Below are positions 34,286 through 42,520 of a stretch of 64,000 nt of DNA, piece after piece. Position numbers and translations under genes: made by a program. The DNA comes from Bacteroides zoogleoformans (GTDB taxonomy: Bacteria > Bacteroidota > Bacteroidia > Bacteroidales > Bacteroidaceae): assembly GCF_002998435.1 (NCBI RefSeq), contig NZ_CP027231.1, positions 248,001-312,000 on the forward strand, read 5' to 3'. The notes under the pieces are model-generated. The model did no database searches. It saw only the letters and a program-made list of their open reading frames with translations, and was not told the origin of the DNA. The number at the start of each line of letters is the position of its first letter. Positions within the stretch are counted from its first letter, which is position 1.

Positions 34286-37200
34286 CGTAAACTATCGGTA
34301 CGATAAATCCATTCAAGAACGTAGAGGTCAGCAATCCACCCAGAATCACTTTGGCCATCGGGCTTTGTATCTCGTTGCCCGGGAGGTCTCCGCCGAGCGC
34401 CAGCGGAATGAGTGCCAAAGCGGACGACAAGGCTGTCATCAGAATCGGGTTCAGACGATCCAGCGAACCGTGCACAATGCTGTCGTGCAGACTGTGACCT
34501 TCTTCCTGAAGATGCTTGTAGTGACTGATGAGCAACATCCCGTTCCGGGTGGCGATGCCGAACAAGGAAATGAAGCCGATGACAGCGGGGATGCTGACCT
34601 CGCCCGTTGTGACAAGCAGGGCAAATACACCGCCAATCAAGGCCAGCGGCAGGTTGATGAGGATGATGGCACTCTCTTTCACACTGCGGAACTCGTGATA
34701 GAGCAACAGGAAGATGACCACGATGGATATGAACGAGGTCAGTGCCAGTGTGCGGCTTGCAGCTTGTTCGCTTTCAAACTGGCCTCCATACTCAAGGTGG
34801 TAACCTTCCGGCAGGTTTATCTGATTGTCCACTCGCTGCTGTATGTCATTCACCACACTTCGCAGGTCGCGGTCCGCTACATTGGCGGAGATGACGATTT
34901 TACGTTTCACATTCTCTCGGCTGATGGTGTTCGGCCCCATGGCAGAGCGGATTTCCGCCACATGGTTTAGTGGGATTTTTCGCCCGTCGCCCGTATCAAT
35001 CATCAGGTTGCTTATCCGTTCCATTCCGTCTCGCCGATCCTCTTTGATGCGGACGGTAATGTCGAAACTCTGTGTCTTCTCATAAACCTGAGAAACGGTT
35101 TCGCCTGCTAAGCAAACATTGACCACTTCAGCAAATTCCGGCAGCGTAATACCGTATTTGGCAAGCATCTCCCGCTTGGGCGAAAGGATTAGTTGCGGCC
35201 GTTCAATCTGTTGTTCTACAGTTAAGTCGGCAATGCCGGGAATGTCTTGAATGGTATTCTTGATTTCATTGCCTAAGGCAAACATGCGGTTCAAGTCGTC
35301 GCCAAAGAGTTTGATGGCGATATTGGCCTTTGTGCCGGACAGCATGGCATCGATGCGGTGACTGATGGGCTGCCCTATTTCGACGTTGGCTCCCACGATG
35401 CCGCCTAACTTCTCGCGCACTTCGGCCACGAGTTCGCTGCGCGGACGGTCTTTCAACTCAAAAGGCGCTTCAATCTCCGAAACGTTTACGCCCAAGGCAT
35501 GCTCGTCCAATTCGGCACGTCCCGTTTTACGGGCCACGGTCTGTATTTCAGGAATGGAAAGTAGCAGTTCTTCGGCACGACGTCCCATCTTGTCGCTCTC
35601 GTCCAGCGAGATGCCCGGAAGCGATGACAGATTGATGGTGAACGAACCTTCGTTGAAGGGGGGAAGGAAAGAGCGTCCCAAGGTGAAAAAACAAGCAAGT
35701 GCCGTAATGAACAGCACGACACTGCCTCCCAGTACACCTTTTTTGTGTGCCAAGACCCAAGTCAGTGCTTGCTCATACCATTCTTTCATTTTGCGTGCCA
35801 CAGCAGAGTCGCCATTTGCACTTTCTTCTTTCCCGATACCTTCTTTTCCCAGCAGATAGGAGCAAAGTACCGGTGTGACGGTCAGTGCCACAACGGTGGA
35901 AGCAGCCAATGCCACGATGAACGCAATGCCTAAAGGAACGAGCATTCTGCCTTCCATACCGCTCAGGAAGAACAGGGGCACGAAGCTGACGATGATTATC
36001 AATGTGGAGTTGAGGATGGGCATGCGTACTTCTTTCGAGGCGTTGAACACCACTTCTGTGATAGGCAGTTGTTCCGCAACCGGTTTCAGGCGGTTTTCGC
36101 GCAGCCGCTTGTATACATTTTCCACATCCACAATGGCATCGTCCACCAACGAGCCGATGGCGATGGCCATGCCGCCGAGGCTCATGGTGTTGATGGTAAA
36201 TCCCATGTGGTGCAGGACAAGAACGGAGGTTATCAACGACAGTGGCAAGGACACCAGTGAGATGATTGTCGTACGCGCATTGGCAAGGAACAGGAAAAGG
36301 ACGATGACAACAAAGATGCCGCCTTCCAGCAAGGACTTCTGTACGTTTCCGATGGAACTCTCGATGAAGCGGCTTTGTCGGAAAATGTCGGTAGATACTT
36401 TCACATCGGCAGGCAGGTTCTTTTGCAACTCTTTCAGTGAAACCTCCAGCTTGTCGGTCAGCTCTATGGTACTTGTTGCGGGTTGCTTGGTGACGGTCAT
36501 CAGCACGGCAGGCTTTCCGCGTTCGGAGGCAGTGCCCAGTCTCGGCAGTTTGGCTCCTGTGCAGATGTCGGCAATGTCTTCCAGCAAGATGGGGGCGCGA
36601 GAAGCGTCCTCGCTGCGTACAACGGCCTTGCCCATGCGTTCCGTGCAGTCGGTGGACAATAAACCACGCACGATGTATTCGTTGCCATACTCATAGAGTA
36701 CTCCGCCGTTGGCGTTCAGATTCATTTGGCGTGTCGCATTCATCACTTCACTCAGACTGATGCCGTAATGGCGCATCCGTTCCGGATCTAATTGAATCTG
36801 ATATTCCTTAATGTCTCCACCCAATACGGCGACCTGAGCCACCCCTCCGGTAGAGAGCAGGCGCGGACGTATGATGCGGTCGGCGATGGTACGCAAGTCC
36901 GGCATGGAAGTAGAGTCTGCGGTCAGGCCCACAATCAGCATCTCGCCTAAGATGGACGATTGCGGTCCTAATGTCGGTTTGCCCACATTGGGCGGCAATG
37001 ATTCGCTGACTATGGGGAGCTTCTCGCTGACAATCTGACGGGCTAAGTAAATATCCGTATCCCAGTCAAATTCCACCCACACAACGGAAAACCCGTTTGT
37101 GGAAGAAGAGCGTACACGGCGTACACCGGTTGCACCGTTCACAGCCGTTTCAACGGGGAAGGTGACAAGCTGTTCCACCTCTTCCGCTGCCATGCCGTTG

Positions 37201-37358
37201 GCTTCGGTCATGATGACCACCGTAGGTGCGTTAAGGTCGGGAAACACGTCCACTTCCGTATGCATGGCAGTATATGTACCGCCAATCAGCAACAGCATGG
37301 ATGCCGCCAACACCAGCATGCGGTTGCTGAGCGAATAACTGATTATCTTGTTTAACAC
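34203..37358 (-). CDS. Heavy-metal efflux RND transporter (CusA/CzcA family)
   Basis: The inner-membrane proton-driven pump of a tripartite metal exporter, 1051 residues. It has the RND arrangement: first transmembrane helix near 10-30, the large periplasmic loop (EVDVFPDLNAPTVVIMTEAN near 36-55), transmembrane helices around 340-490 including the HME proton-relay segment GSLVDDAIVDVEN near 405-417, and the second half with a matching set from about 540. The metal (copper/silver or zinc/cobalt/cadmium) is not certain: the relay motif is closer to CusA-like than to the CzcA-type DFGIIVD form. The last about 22 residues are encoded by an intergenic-type repeat and are probably an added tail. 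The periplasmic adaptor gene ends 50 bp upstream. Confidence 0.94.
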   Translation of the reverse strand: MLNKIISYSLSNRMLVLAASMLLLIGGTYTAMHTEVDVFPDLNAPTVVIMTEANGMAAEEVEQLVTFPVETAVNGATGVRRVRSSSTNGFSVVWVEFDWDTDIYLARQIVSEKLPIVSESLPPNVGKPTLGPQSSILGEMLIVGLTADSTSMPDLRTIADRIIRPRLLSTGGVAQVAVLGGDIKEYQIQLDPERMRHYGISLSEVMNATRQMNLNANGGVLYEYGNEYIVRGLLSTDCTERMGKAVVRSEDASRAPILLEDIADICTGAKLPRLGTASERGKPAVLMTVTKQPATSTIELTDKLEVSLKELQKNLPADVKVSTDIFRQSRFIESSIGNVQKSLLEGGIFVVIVLFLFLANARTTIISLVSLPLSLITSVLVLHHMGFTINTMSLGGMAIAIGSLVDDAIVDVENVYKRLRENRLKPVAEQLPITEVVFNASKEVRMPILNSTLIIIVSFVPLFFLSGMEGRMLVPLGIAFIVALAASTVVALTVTPVLCSYLLGKEGIGKEESANGDSAVARKMKEWYEQALTWVLAHKKGVLGGSVVLFITALACFFTLGRSFLPPFNEGSFTINLSSLPGISLDESDKMGRRAEELLLSIPEIQTVARKTGRAELDEHALGVNVSEIEAPFELKDRPRSELVAEVREKLGGIVGANVEIGQPISHRIDAMLSGTKANIAIKLFGDDLNRMFALGNEIKNTIQDIPGIADLTVEQQIERPQLILSPKREMLAKYGITLPEFAEVVNVCLAGETVSQVYEKTQSFDITVRIKEDRRDGMERISNLMIDTGDGRKIPLNHVAEIRSAMGPNTISRENVKRKIVISANVADRDLRSVVNDIQQRVDNQINLPEGYHLEYGGQFESEQAASRTLALTSFISIVVIFLLLYHEFRSVKESAIILINLPLALIGGVFALLVTTGEVSIPAVIGFISLFGIATRNGMLLISHYKHLQEEGHSLHDSIVHGSLDRLNPILMTALSSALALIPLALGGDLPGNEIQSPMAKVILGGLLTSTFLNGFIVPIVYGLSSHTPSPCREGRKLRNPMKKRYPTK

Positions 37359-37408
37359 GTTTGCTATGTTTATATATTTATCAATTTGCTTTTGTTCACT
37401 CAGGGGGA

Positions 37409-38608
37409 TTAATGCTCGTGGCTATGGGCCGGGATGGCATTGGCTGCCGAAGCTAATTTCACCTGATAGGCTCCTTGCGTCACTACATGGTCTCCGGTTT
37501 TCACTCCGGAGAGTATCTGTACGTATTCTCCATTGTCTGCGCCAAGAGTCACCAACTGTTTCCGATACCCCTCTTCGTCCAATTGCAGGTAGACGAAGAA
37601 ACTGCCTTGCTCCTCTGTCAGTGCACTGTGAGGTAAGGCGATGACGTCCTCTATAGGTGAAGAAAGCAGGAATACTTCTACGTATGACCCGGGGATGATG
37701 TCGCCTTTGTTGTCGAACTCAAAAGTTATGGGGACGTAGTATCCGTTTTCGCCCGAGGCTTTTCCGTAAGAGAGCATGCGGCCGTTCAAATCTTTCAGTG
37801 CGTACACCTTATCATTATAAGGAGTACGGAAATTGGCCGAACCGATGGTGCGCAGGTAAGAGTAATATTTTTCAGACACATCGGCACGCAGGAACAATCT
37901 TTTGTTCTGAGTGATGCTCGCTATAGGTTGACCTATGGCTACGTAGTCACCTTCTTTCACGAGTAAGTCTTTCACATATCCACTGATGGGGGCAACTACC
38001 GTCTGTCCGCCGGCAGAGTGATTCTTGGCTACCGACTCGTAACTGATGCGGGCGTGCTCATAGGCCTGCTCGGCTTGGGCAAATTCTTTTTCCGATACGA
38101 TTTTGTTGCCTACAAGCGCTTTCATACGCTCGTATTCTTTCTTGGAGACTTCATAGACCACGCGGGCTTTTTGCACCGGGTCGCCATCGGTCATGCCCTT
38201 TGATGACAATATGGCCAGTGCGCTACCTTTGCCTACGCCCATGCCTTCAACCACTTTGCCTTTGAATGACACGATGCCTGCCACGGGGGCTGCCACCATG
38301 CTTTCTTCTCCTTGGGCAGCCAATACTTGCCCTCCGGCTCTGATAACTTGGTGGAAAACTCCCGGTTCCACGGTGTTTACGACGATGCCGGCAGCTTGTG
38401 CTTTGGCCGGGGGGAGAATGATTTCGTCGCTTCCGCCATCATTGCTTTTTTGCTCCTCATGCTCGTGGTTGCAATCTTTGTGTGCATGGTTATGCTGTTC
38501 GTGATGGTGAGTCTCATGATTGTGTCCTTCGTGGTTGTTTTCGGACTTGCTGTTGCAGGAGCCTAACAGGAATAATCCTACGGCTCCCATAAAAAAGATT
38601 TTTTTCAT
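37409..38608 (-). CDS. Periplasmic adaptor (membrane fusion protein) of metal efflux, His-rich
   Basis: Links the pump to the outer-membrane channel. The 399-residue lipoprotein (LGSC lipobox, Cys18) begins with a strikingly His-rich segment at about 23-50 (NNHEGHNHETHHHEQHNHAH), a likely metal-capture region as in CusB-type proteins, and ends SHEH. The middle has the barrel-sandwich lipoyl halves (AAPVAGIVSFKGKVVEGMGV near 104-123; VVAPISGYVKDLLVKEGDYV near 199-218), a helical hairpin between them, and the beta-barrel domain. It is second in the operon after the Cys/His-rich small protein. Confidence 0.93.
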   Translation of the reverse strand: MKKIFFMGAVGLFLLGSCNSKSENNHEGHNHETHHHEQHNHAHKDCNHEHEEQKSNDGGSDEIILPPAKAQAAGIVVNTVEPGVFHQVIRAGGQVLAAQGEESMVAAPVAGIVSFKGKVVEGMGVGKGSALAILSSKGMTDGDPVQKARVVYEVSKKEYERMKALVGNKIVSEKEFAQAEQAYEHARISYESVAKNHSAGGQTVVAPISGYVKDLLVKEGDYVAIGQPIASITQNKRLFLRADVSEKYYSYLRTIGSANFRTPYNDKVYALKDLNGRMLSYGKASGENGYYVPITFEFDNKGDIIPGSYVEVFLLSSPIEDVIALPHSALTEEQGSFFVYLQLDEEGYRKQLVTLGADNGEYVQILSGVKTGDHVVTQGAYQVKLASAANAIPAHSHEH

Positions 38609-38721
38609 GCTGTTTGTTCTTGTTCGTTATTTGAGGTACAAAAAGGAGGAATGGAGCGTGCAATCCGATTGCATGCTTCCAAACAGGAGATAGAACGGCT
38701 TTCGACGATGGTTGATGCCGT

Positions 38722-39129
38722 TTAAGCAAGAACAGAGGGAGGGGCGCGAAGTCCCGCGGCACGTGTGATAAACGTGCCGTGAAGAGATTCCAGATAGACG
38801 CAGTCATGCCTTCGGACATCAAGTTCGGGCAGGATTAACAATTTGGAAAGCGGTTCTATGAATAAAGTGACCGCCCATAAGATTTCGGAATGCAAAGAAA
38901 CACCATCGGCTCCAGGCGTTTGTTGCACGAAATGAGTCGTGAGACATCCTGTGTCGCAACAGCAATGTCCGGCATCGGAGGTATGGTGATGTTCGCAGCA
39001 GTCGGCAGTGATATCGTTTTTCATACATATCAGTCCGTCTGCATGATGATGGTGAGGAATGACAGGTACCATCAGCATAATCAGGCTGATGAAGAGAAAG
39101 AGTATGGATATATGCTGTCTTTTTTTCAT
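38722..39129 (-). CDS. Small His/Cys-rich exported protein at head of metal efflux operon
   Basis: A 135-residue protein with a hydrophobic N-terminus (about 8-25) followed at once by PHHHHADG, then CCEHHHTSDAGHCCCDTGC near 44-62. That is nine His and seven Cys within about 40 residues, a probable metal-binding cluster on the periplasmic side. It is of the type named DUF6769 in Bacteroides, with no proven role. As first gene after the promoter at 39150-39157, followed by adaptor, pump and channel, it is likely a metal chaperone or sensor for the exporter. Confidence 0.72.
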   Translation of the reverse strand: MKKRQHISILFLFISLIMLMVPVIPHHHHADGLICMKNDITADCCEHHHTSDAGHCCCDTGCLTTHFVQQTPGADGVSLHSEILWAVTLFIEPLSKLLILPELDVRRHDCVYLESLHGTFITRAAGLRAPPSVLA

Positions 39130-39149
39130 TCCTTTATCTTTGTAGGGGA

Positions 39150-39157
39150 CAAAGATA
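39150..39157 (-). promoter_or_regulatory. Bacteroides -7 element (TATCTTTG) for the metal efflux operon
   Basis: Minus-strand TATCTTTG, 21 bp upstream of the small His/Cys-rich gene. The surrounding bases (cctttatctttgtaggggacaaagataaagg in part) form a near-perfect inverted repeat over about 39131-39160, which could be an operator overlapping the promoter. Confidence 0.65.
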
Positions 39158-39205
39158 AAGGTTCATGATTTAATAAACAAGCGTAGAAAGCTAAAAAGAG
39201 GGGGC

Positions 39206-40843
39206 TTATTTCCTCTCTAATTCGCGCAACGAATTCATTTTTTTCTTCTCGAGGAATTCGTAGATGCCACTTAAATGTTCTTTTACCTGTTTGTTTCCGA
39301 ATTCGTAGACCTTGCTCACTAATCCATCCAAAAAGTCGCGGTCATGGCTTACAAGGATGAGGGTGCCGTCAAAATCACGAAGGGCTTGTTTCAGAATATC
39401 CTTGGTTTTTATATCCAGATGGTTGGTAGGCTCGTCCAAAATCAACAGATTGACCGGTTCGAGCAGCAACTTAATCATGGCAAGGCGTGTGCGTTCTCCG
39501 CCGGAAAGAACCTTTACCTTCTTCATGGATTCTTCGGGACCTCCGAACATGAAGGCACCCAGCAAGTCGCGTATCTTGTTGCGGATTTCTCCTTTGGCGA
39601 CATCGTCGATGGTCTGGAACACAGTCAGGTTCTCATCCAGCAGAGATGCCTGGTTTTGTGCAAAATAGCCTATCTGTATGTTGTGCCCTATGGTGAGCGT
39701 GCCTTCATGTTCTATTTCGTTCATGATGCACTTCACTAAAGTAGATTTTCCTTCGCCGTTCTTTCCCACAAAGGCCACTTTGTCGCCCCGTTCTATGGTG
39801 AAAGTGGCATTCTTGAACACCACATGCTCACCGTAGCTTTTGCCAACGCCTTCCATGATGACGGGATAATTGCCCGAACGAGGCGAAGGAGGGAATTTGA
39901 GCCGCAGTGCAGAGGTGTCTTCTTCGTCTACTTCCAGCAGTTCCAGCTTTTCCAGCATTTTCACCCGGCTTTGCACTTGCAGGGTTTTGGAATATGTACC
40001 TTTGAAGCGTTCGATAAACTCTTTGGTATCGGCAATGAACTTCTGCTGTTCATCGTATGCCTTTTGTTGTTGTTCGCGGCGTTCTTTGCGCAGTTCCAGG
40101 TATTTGGAGTAGTTTACTTTGTAGTCATAAATTCTCCCCATGGTCACTTCGATGGTACGGGTGGTAATGTTATCCACGAATTTGCGGTCGTGACTGATGA
40201 CGATGACCGCTTTCCCGTTGTTGATAAGGAAATCTTCCAACCATTGTATGGATTCTATGTCTAAGTGGTTGGTCGGCTCGTCCAGCAAGAGTACATCAGG
40301 CTTTTGCAGTAGCAGTTTGGCTAGTTCGATGCGCATGCGCCATCCGCCACTGAAGTCGCCGGTAGGGCGTTCGAAGTCTTTGCGCACGAATCCCAGCCCG
40401 AGCAACGCTTTCTCTACATCTTCTTCATAGTTTGTAGTGTCTATGGCGTAGAACTTCTCGCTCAGGGTAGATACATGTTCGATAAGTTCCATGTAACTGT
40501 CGTTTTCGTAGTCGGTACGCGTCTCAAGCTCTTTGTTGAGCCGTTCTATTTCAGCCTCCATTTCGTGCAGATGGGCAAAAGCCTGTGCCGCTTCTTGAAA
40601 AACGGTACGTCCGTCTTCCGTCATAAGATGCTGTGGGAGATAGGCTATGACACAATCTTTAGGAGCCGATATCTTGCCTCGGGTAGGCTGTCTTACGCCT
40701 GCCAGAATTTTCAACAAGGTACTTTTCCCCGCTCCGTTCTTTCCCATCAGGGCGATGCGGTCTTTCTCATTGATTACGAAAGATATGTCACTGAATAAGG
40801 TGGTGCCGCCAAACTCTACGGCCAGTCCGTCTATGGAAATCAT
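39206..40843 (-). CDS. ABC-F family ATPase (ribosome-associated type)
   Basis: A cytosolic protein of 545 residues with two ATPase domains and no membrane segments, typical of ABC-F translation factors. Walker A sites are GKNGAGKST at 34-42 and GKNGEGKST in the second half; signatures are FSGGWRMRIELA and LSGGERTRLAMI; both Walker B regions read LLLDEPTNHLD or LILDEPTNHLD. The linker between domains is charged (ERREQQQKAYDEQQKFIADT). The start at 40843 is preferred because an upstream in-frame TTG overlaps the -7 promoter at 40868-40875. Which ABC-F class (Uup, EttA or YbiT-like) is not clear; the layout is closest to YbiT/Uup. Confidence 0.92.
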   Translation of the reverse strand: MISIDGLAVEFGGTTLFSDISFVINEKDRIALMGKNGAGKSTLLKILAGVRQPTRGKISAPKDCVIAYLPQHLMTEDGRTVFQEAAQAFAHLHEMEAEIERLNKELETRTDYENDSYMELIEHVSTLSEKFYAIDTTNYEEDVEKALLGLGFVRKDFERPTGDFSGGWRMRIELAKLLLQKPDVLLLDEPTNHLDIESIQWLEDFLINNGKAVIVISHDRKFVDNITTRTIEVTMGRIYDYKVNYSKYLELRKERREQQQKAYDEQQKFIADTKEFIERFKGTYSKTLQVQSRVKMLEKLELLEVDEEDTSALRLKFPPSPRSGNYPVIMEGVGKSYGEHVVFKNATFTIERGDKVAFVGKNGEGKSTLVKCIMNEIEHEGTLTIGHNIQIGYFAQNQASLLDENLTVFQTIDDVAKGEIRNKIRDLLGAFMFGGPEESMKKVKVLSGGERTRLAMIKLLLEPVNLLILDEPTNHLDIKTKDILKQALRDFDGTLILVSHDRDFLDGLVSKVYEFGNKQVKEHLSGIYEFLEKKKMNSLRELERK

Positions 40844-40867
40844 TGCTTTTTCTTCTAAAATGAGATG

Positions 40868-40875
40868 CAAAGATA
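40868..40875 (-). promoter_or_regulatory. Bacteroides -7 element (TATCTTTG) for the ABC-F gene
   Basis: Minus-strand TATCTTTG, 25 bp upstream of the ATG at 40843. It overlaps the TTG that would otherwise extend the frame, deciding the start. Confidence 0.7.
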
Positions 40876-41003
40876 GTATAAACTGAAGAGAGAATAAATA
40901 AGGAAAAGTCGATTGTATGCAAAACTTTTGTGTCTTTTGGCAGAAAATGTATCGAGAAGAGGCTTATCTCCTCTAAAAACTAGCATCTTGCATTATTTTT
41001 TCT

Positions 41004-41011
41004 TATCTTTG
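41004..41011 (+). promoter_or_regulatory. Bacteroides -7 element (TATCTTTG) for the receiver gene
   Basis: TATCTTTG 27 bp before the ATG at 41038, divergent from the ABC-F promoter. Confidence 0.65.
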
Positions 41012-41037
41012 CCCCTGTAAAATGAAACACAAAGGTC

Positions 41038-41439
41038 ATGGAAACTGAAAACATGTCGGAAGGGTACCGACCACTTATTCTGGTGGCAGAAGATGATGAA
41101 AGTAATTTCAAACTGATAAAAGCTATCATCGGTAAAAAATGCGAGATTCTATGGGCAAGAAATGGTGAGGATGTTGTGAGTTTATTCAAAGAAAATCGTG
41201 GCAGGGCTGAGGCAGTTTTGATGGATATAAAAATGCCTGTTATGAATGGCTTGGAGGCCACGATGAAGATACGTGAGGAGGATAAGGAGTTGCCTGTGAT
41301 TATGCAAACCGCTTATGCTTTTACTGCCGACCGCGAAAAGGCTCTGGAGTGTGGAGCTTCGGAGGTATTGGTGAAACCGATTACTTTGAATGCCTTGCGA
41401 ATGTGCTTGAGCAAATACCTGCCAAGGTTAGTCTGGTAA
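41038..41439 (+). CDS. Stand-alone response-regulator receiver domain
   Basis: A 133-residue CheY-like phospho-receiver without an output domain. The acidic pocket is Glu18-Asp19-Asp20 (VAEDDE), the phospho-acceptor Asp63 in LMDIKMPVMNG, the switch Thr91 (MQTAYAF) and the conserved Lys113 (LVKPITL). All key residues are present, so it should be phosphorylated. No histidine kinase is near. It resembles the single-domain receivers detached from hybrid kinases in Bacteroides; its kinase and target are unknown. A strong terminator follows, so it is a one-gene transcript. Confidence 0.92.
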   Translation: METENMSEGYRPLILVAEDDESNFKLIKAIIGKKCEILWARNGEDVVSLFKENRGRAEAVLMDIKMPVMNGLEATMKIREEDKELPVIMQTAYAFTADREKALECGASEVLVKPITLNALRMCLSKYLPRLVW

Positions 41440-41463
41440 GAAAGTTTCGGCAAATAGAAAAAT

Positions 41464-41517
41464 AGCAGAGTGGTAAAACTGTAGCCAATTGCAGTTTTAT
41501 CACTCTGCTGTTTTTTT
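41464..41517 (+). terminator. Strong intrinsic terminator after the receiver gene
   Basis: An 18-bp stem (41464-41481 with 41492-41509, one G-U pair), 10-base loop and a run of seven T. It lies 25 bp past the stop codon. Confidence 0.95.
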
Positions 41518-41602
41518 ACCTTATATATAGTGCCGATATGGGCAGTGCGAAGAATGAAAGGAGTGCCAATTGCGACAATGACACTTTGTCAATCCGCGTA
41601 TT

Positions 41603-42433
41603 CTATTTTGTTATTCTTCTTTCTTCCATCTTCCGTTTCACGAATTTTATCTTCAGGTCTGCCTCCTCCATATTCTTCTTTATTTCAGATATGGACGAGA
41701 GTAGCTGTGCCAGGTCGTAGATGTCGGCAAGGGCTTGGCGATCTGTTGCCGACATGGCGGTGGAATAGGGATGCTCTCCTTGATATTCAACTTTTATGTT
41801 TTTGTCTTTGTTCAAATAAAGAAATCCCATGACGTTTCCGTCTTCTCCCATTTTATAGTCTGCTTTCTCTATTTTCTCGTCAAGATCGGTTGTCTCGTAA
41901 CTGTCTTTGGCGGTGGGCGTTTCGGCAAAGCTTCCATCGGGGGCAATCACTTTGACGGCTATGTGATGGATGTTGCGAGGGCCGCAATAGATGGAGGTCA
42001 TGCTCATCATGCCGTTTTCGTCTGTCTGAAAACGGAGGAACGAGCGGTGCAGGTTTTTCTCGATGACTTGCGACGGATGCAGGTAGTTGCCTGTATTTTG
42101 ATATTCGGCATCTTTTTCAAAAGCGTATTTGCTTTTGATGGCGTTGAATGCCTGTTGTTTGGCCTGAAGCATGCTGTCGAGGTAGAGCTGGCTCTTTTCC
42201 TGTTCTTTCAGCTCGATTTCCTGCATCAGCCCGATGCCGGCACGACGGACATCAAAAGCTTTGGGATAGAGCGTCTTGATACTATCAACCATAATTTTCG
42301 CTTCATTGTAGTTGCCAAGCTCGAAAGCTTTCCGCGCAGCTTGCAGCTTTTCATCGGCTTTTTTGTCCGCGTCGTTGCAGGAGAAGAGTGTGCAGCACAG
42401 GCACACCAGAAGCATACTTTTTCTCATAATCAT
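41603..42433 (-). CDS. Lipoprotein of unknown function with TPR-like N-terminus
   Basis: A 276-residue lipoprotein (LFSC lipobox, Cys19). Residues about 25-65 read as a helical repeat (LQAARKAFELGNYNEAKIMV) typical of a single TPR-like hairpin, then a long charged helix (about 75-110). The C-terminal part is an acidic alpha/beta domain (residues about 135-215) with IYCGPRNIHHIAVKVIAPDG, and a final Lys/Glu coiled coil. I do not recognise the family. The listed start (MIM) and the Met two codons on are equally possible. It has its own promoter, divergent from the cca gene, so it may share regulation with it. Confidence 0.75.
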   Translation of the reverse strand: MIMRKSMLLVCLCCTLFSCNDADKKADEKLQAARKAFELGNYNEAKIMVDSIKTLYPKAFDVRRAGIGLMQEIELKEQEKSQLYLDSMLQAKQQAFNAIKSKYAFEKDAEYQNTGNYLHPSQVIEKNLHRSFLRFQTDENGMMSMTSIYCGPRNIHHIAVKVIAPDGSFAETPTAKDSYETTDLDEKIEKADYKMGEDGNVMGFLYLNKDKNIKVEYQGEHPYSTAMSATDRQALADIYDLAQLLSSISEIKKNMEEADLKIKFVKRKMEERRITK

Positions 42434-42454
42434 TTTCTTGAAGTTAGCGGGGAA

Positions 42455-42495
42455 CAAAGATAGTGCAAAATTTAGAAATAATATCCCTATCTTTG
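42455..42495. promoter_or_regulatory. Divergent promoter pair for the lipoprotein and cca
   Basis: Two TATCTTTG boxes face apart: minus strand at 42455-42462 (22 bp before the lipoprotein start) and plus strand at 42488-42495 (26 bp before the cca start). The 25 bp between them must hold both -33 regions. Confidence 0.7.
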
Positions 42496-42520
42496 TGCCT
42501 TCAAACTGATTTATTGACAA

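Noticed and set aside
40844..40870. Upstream TTG start for the ABC-F protein
   Set aside because: The nine extra codons lie across the -7 promoter box at 40868-40875; the ATG at 40843 begins right at the ABC fold.
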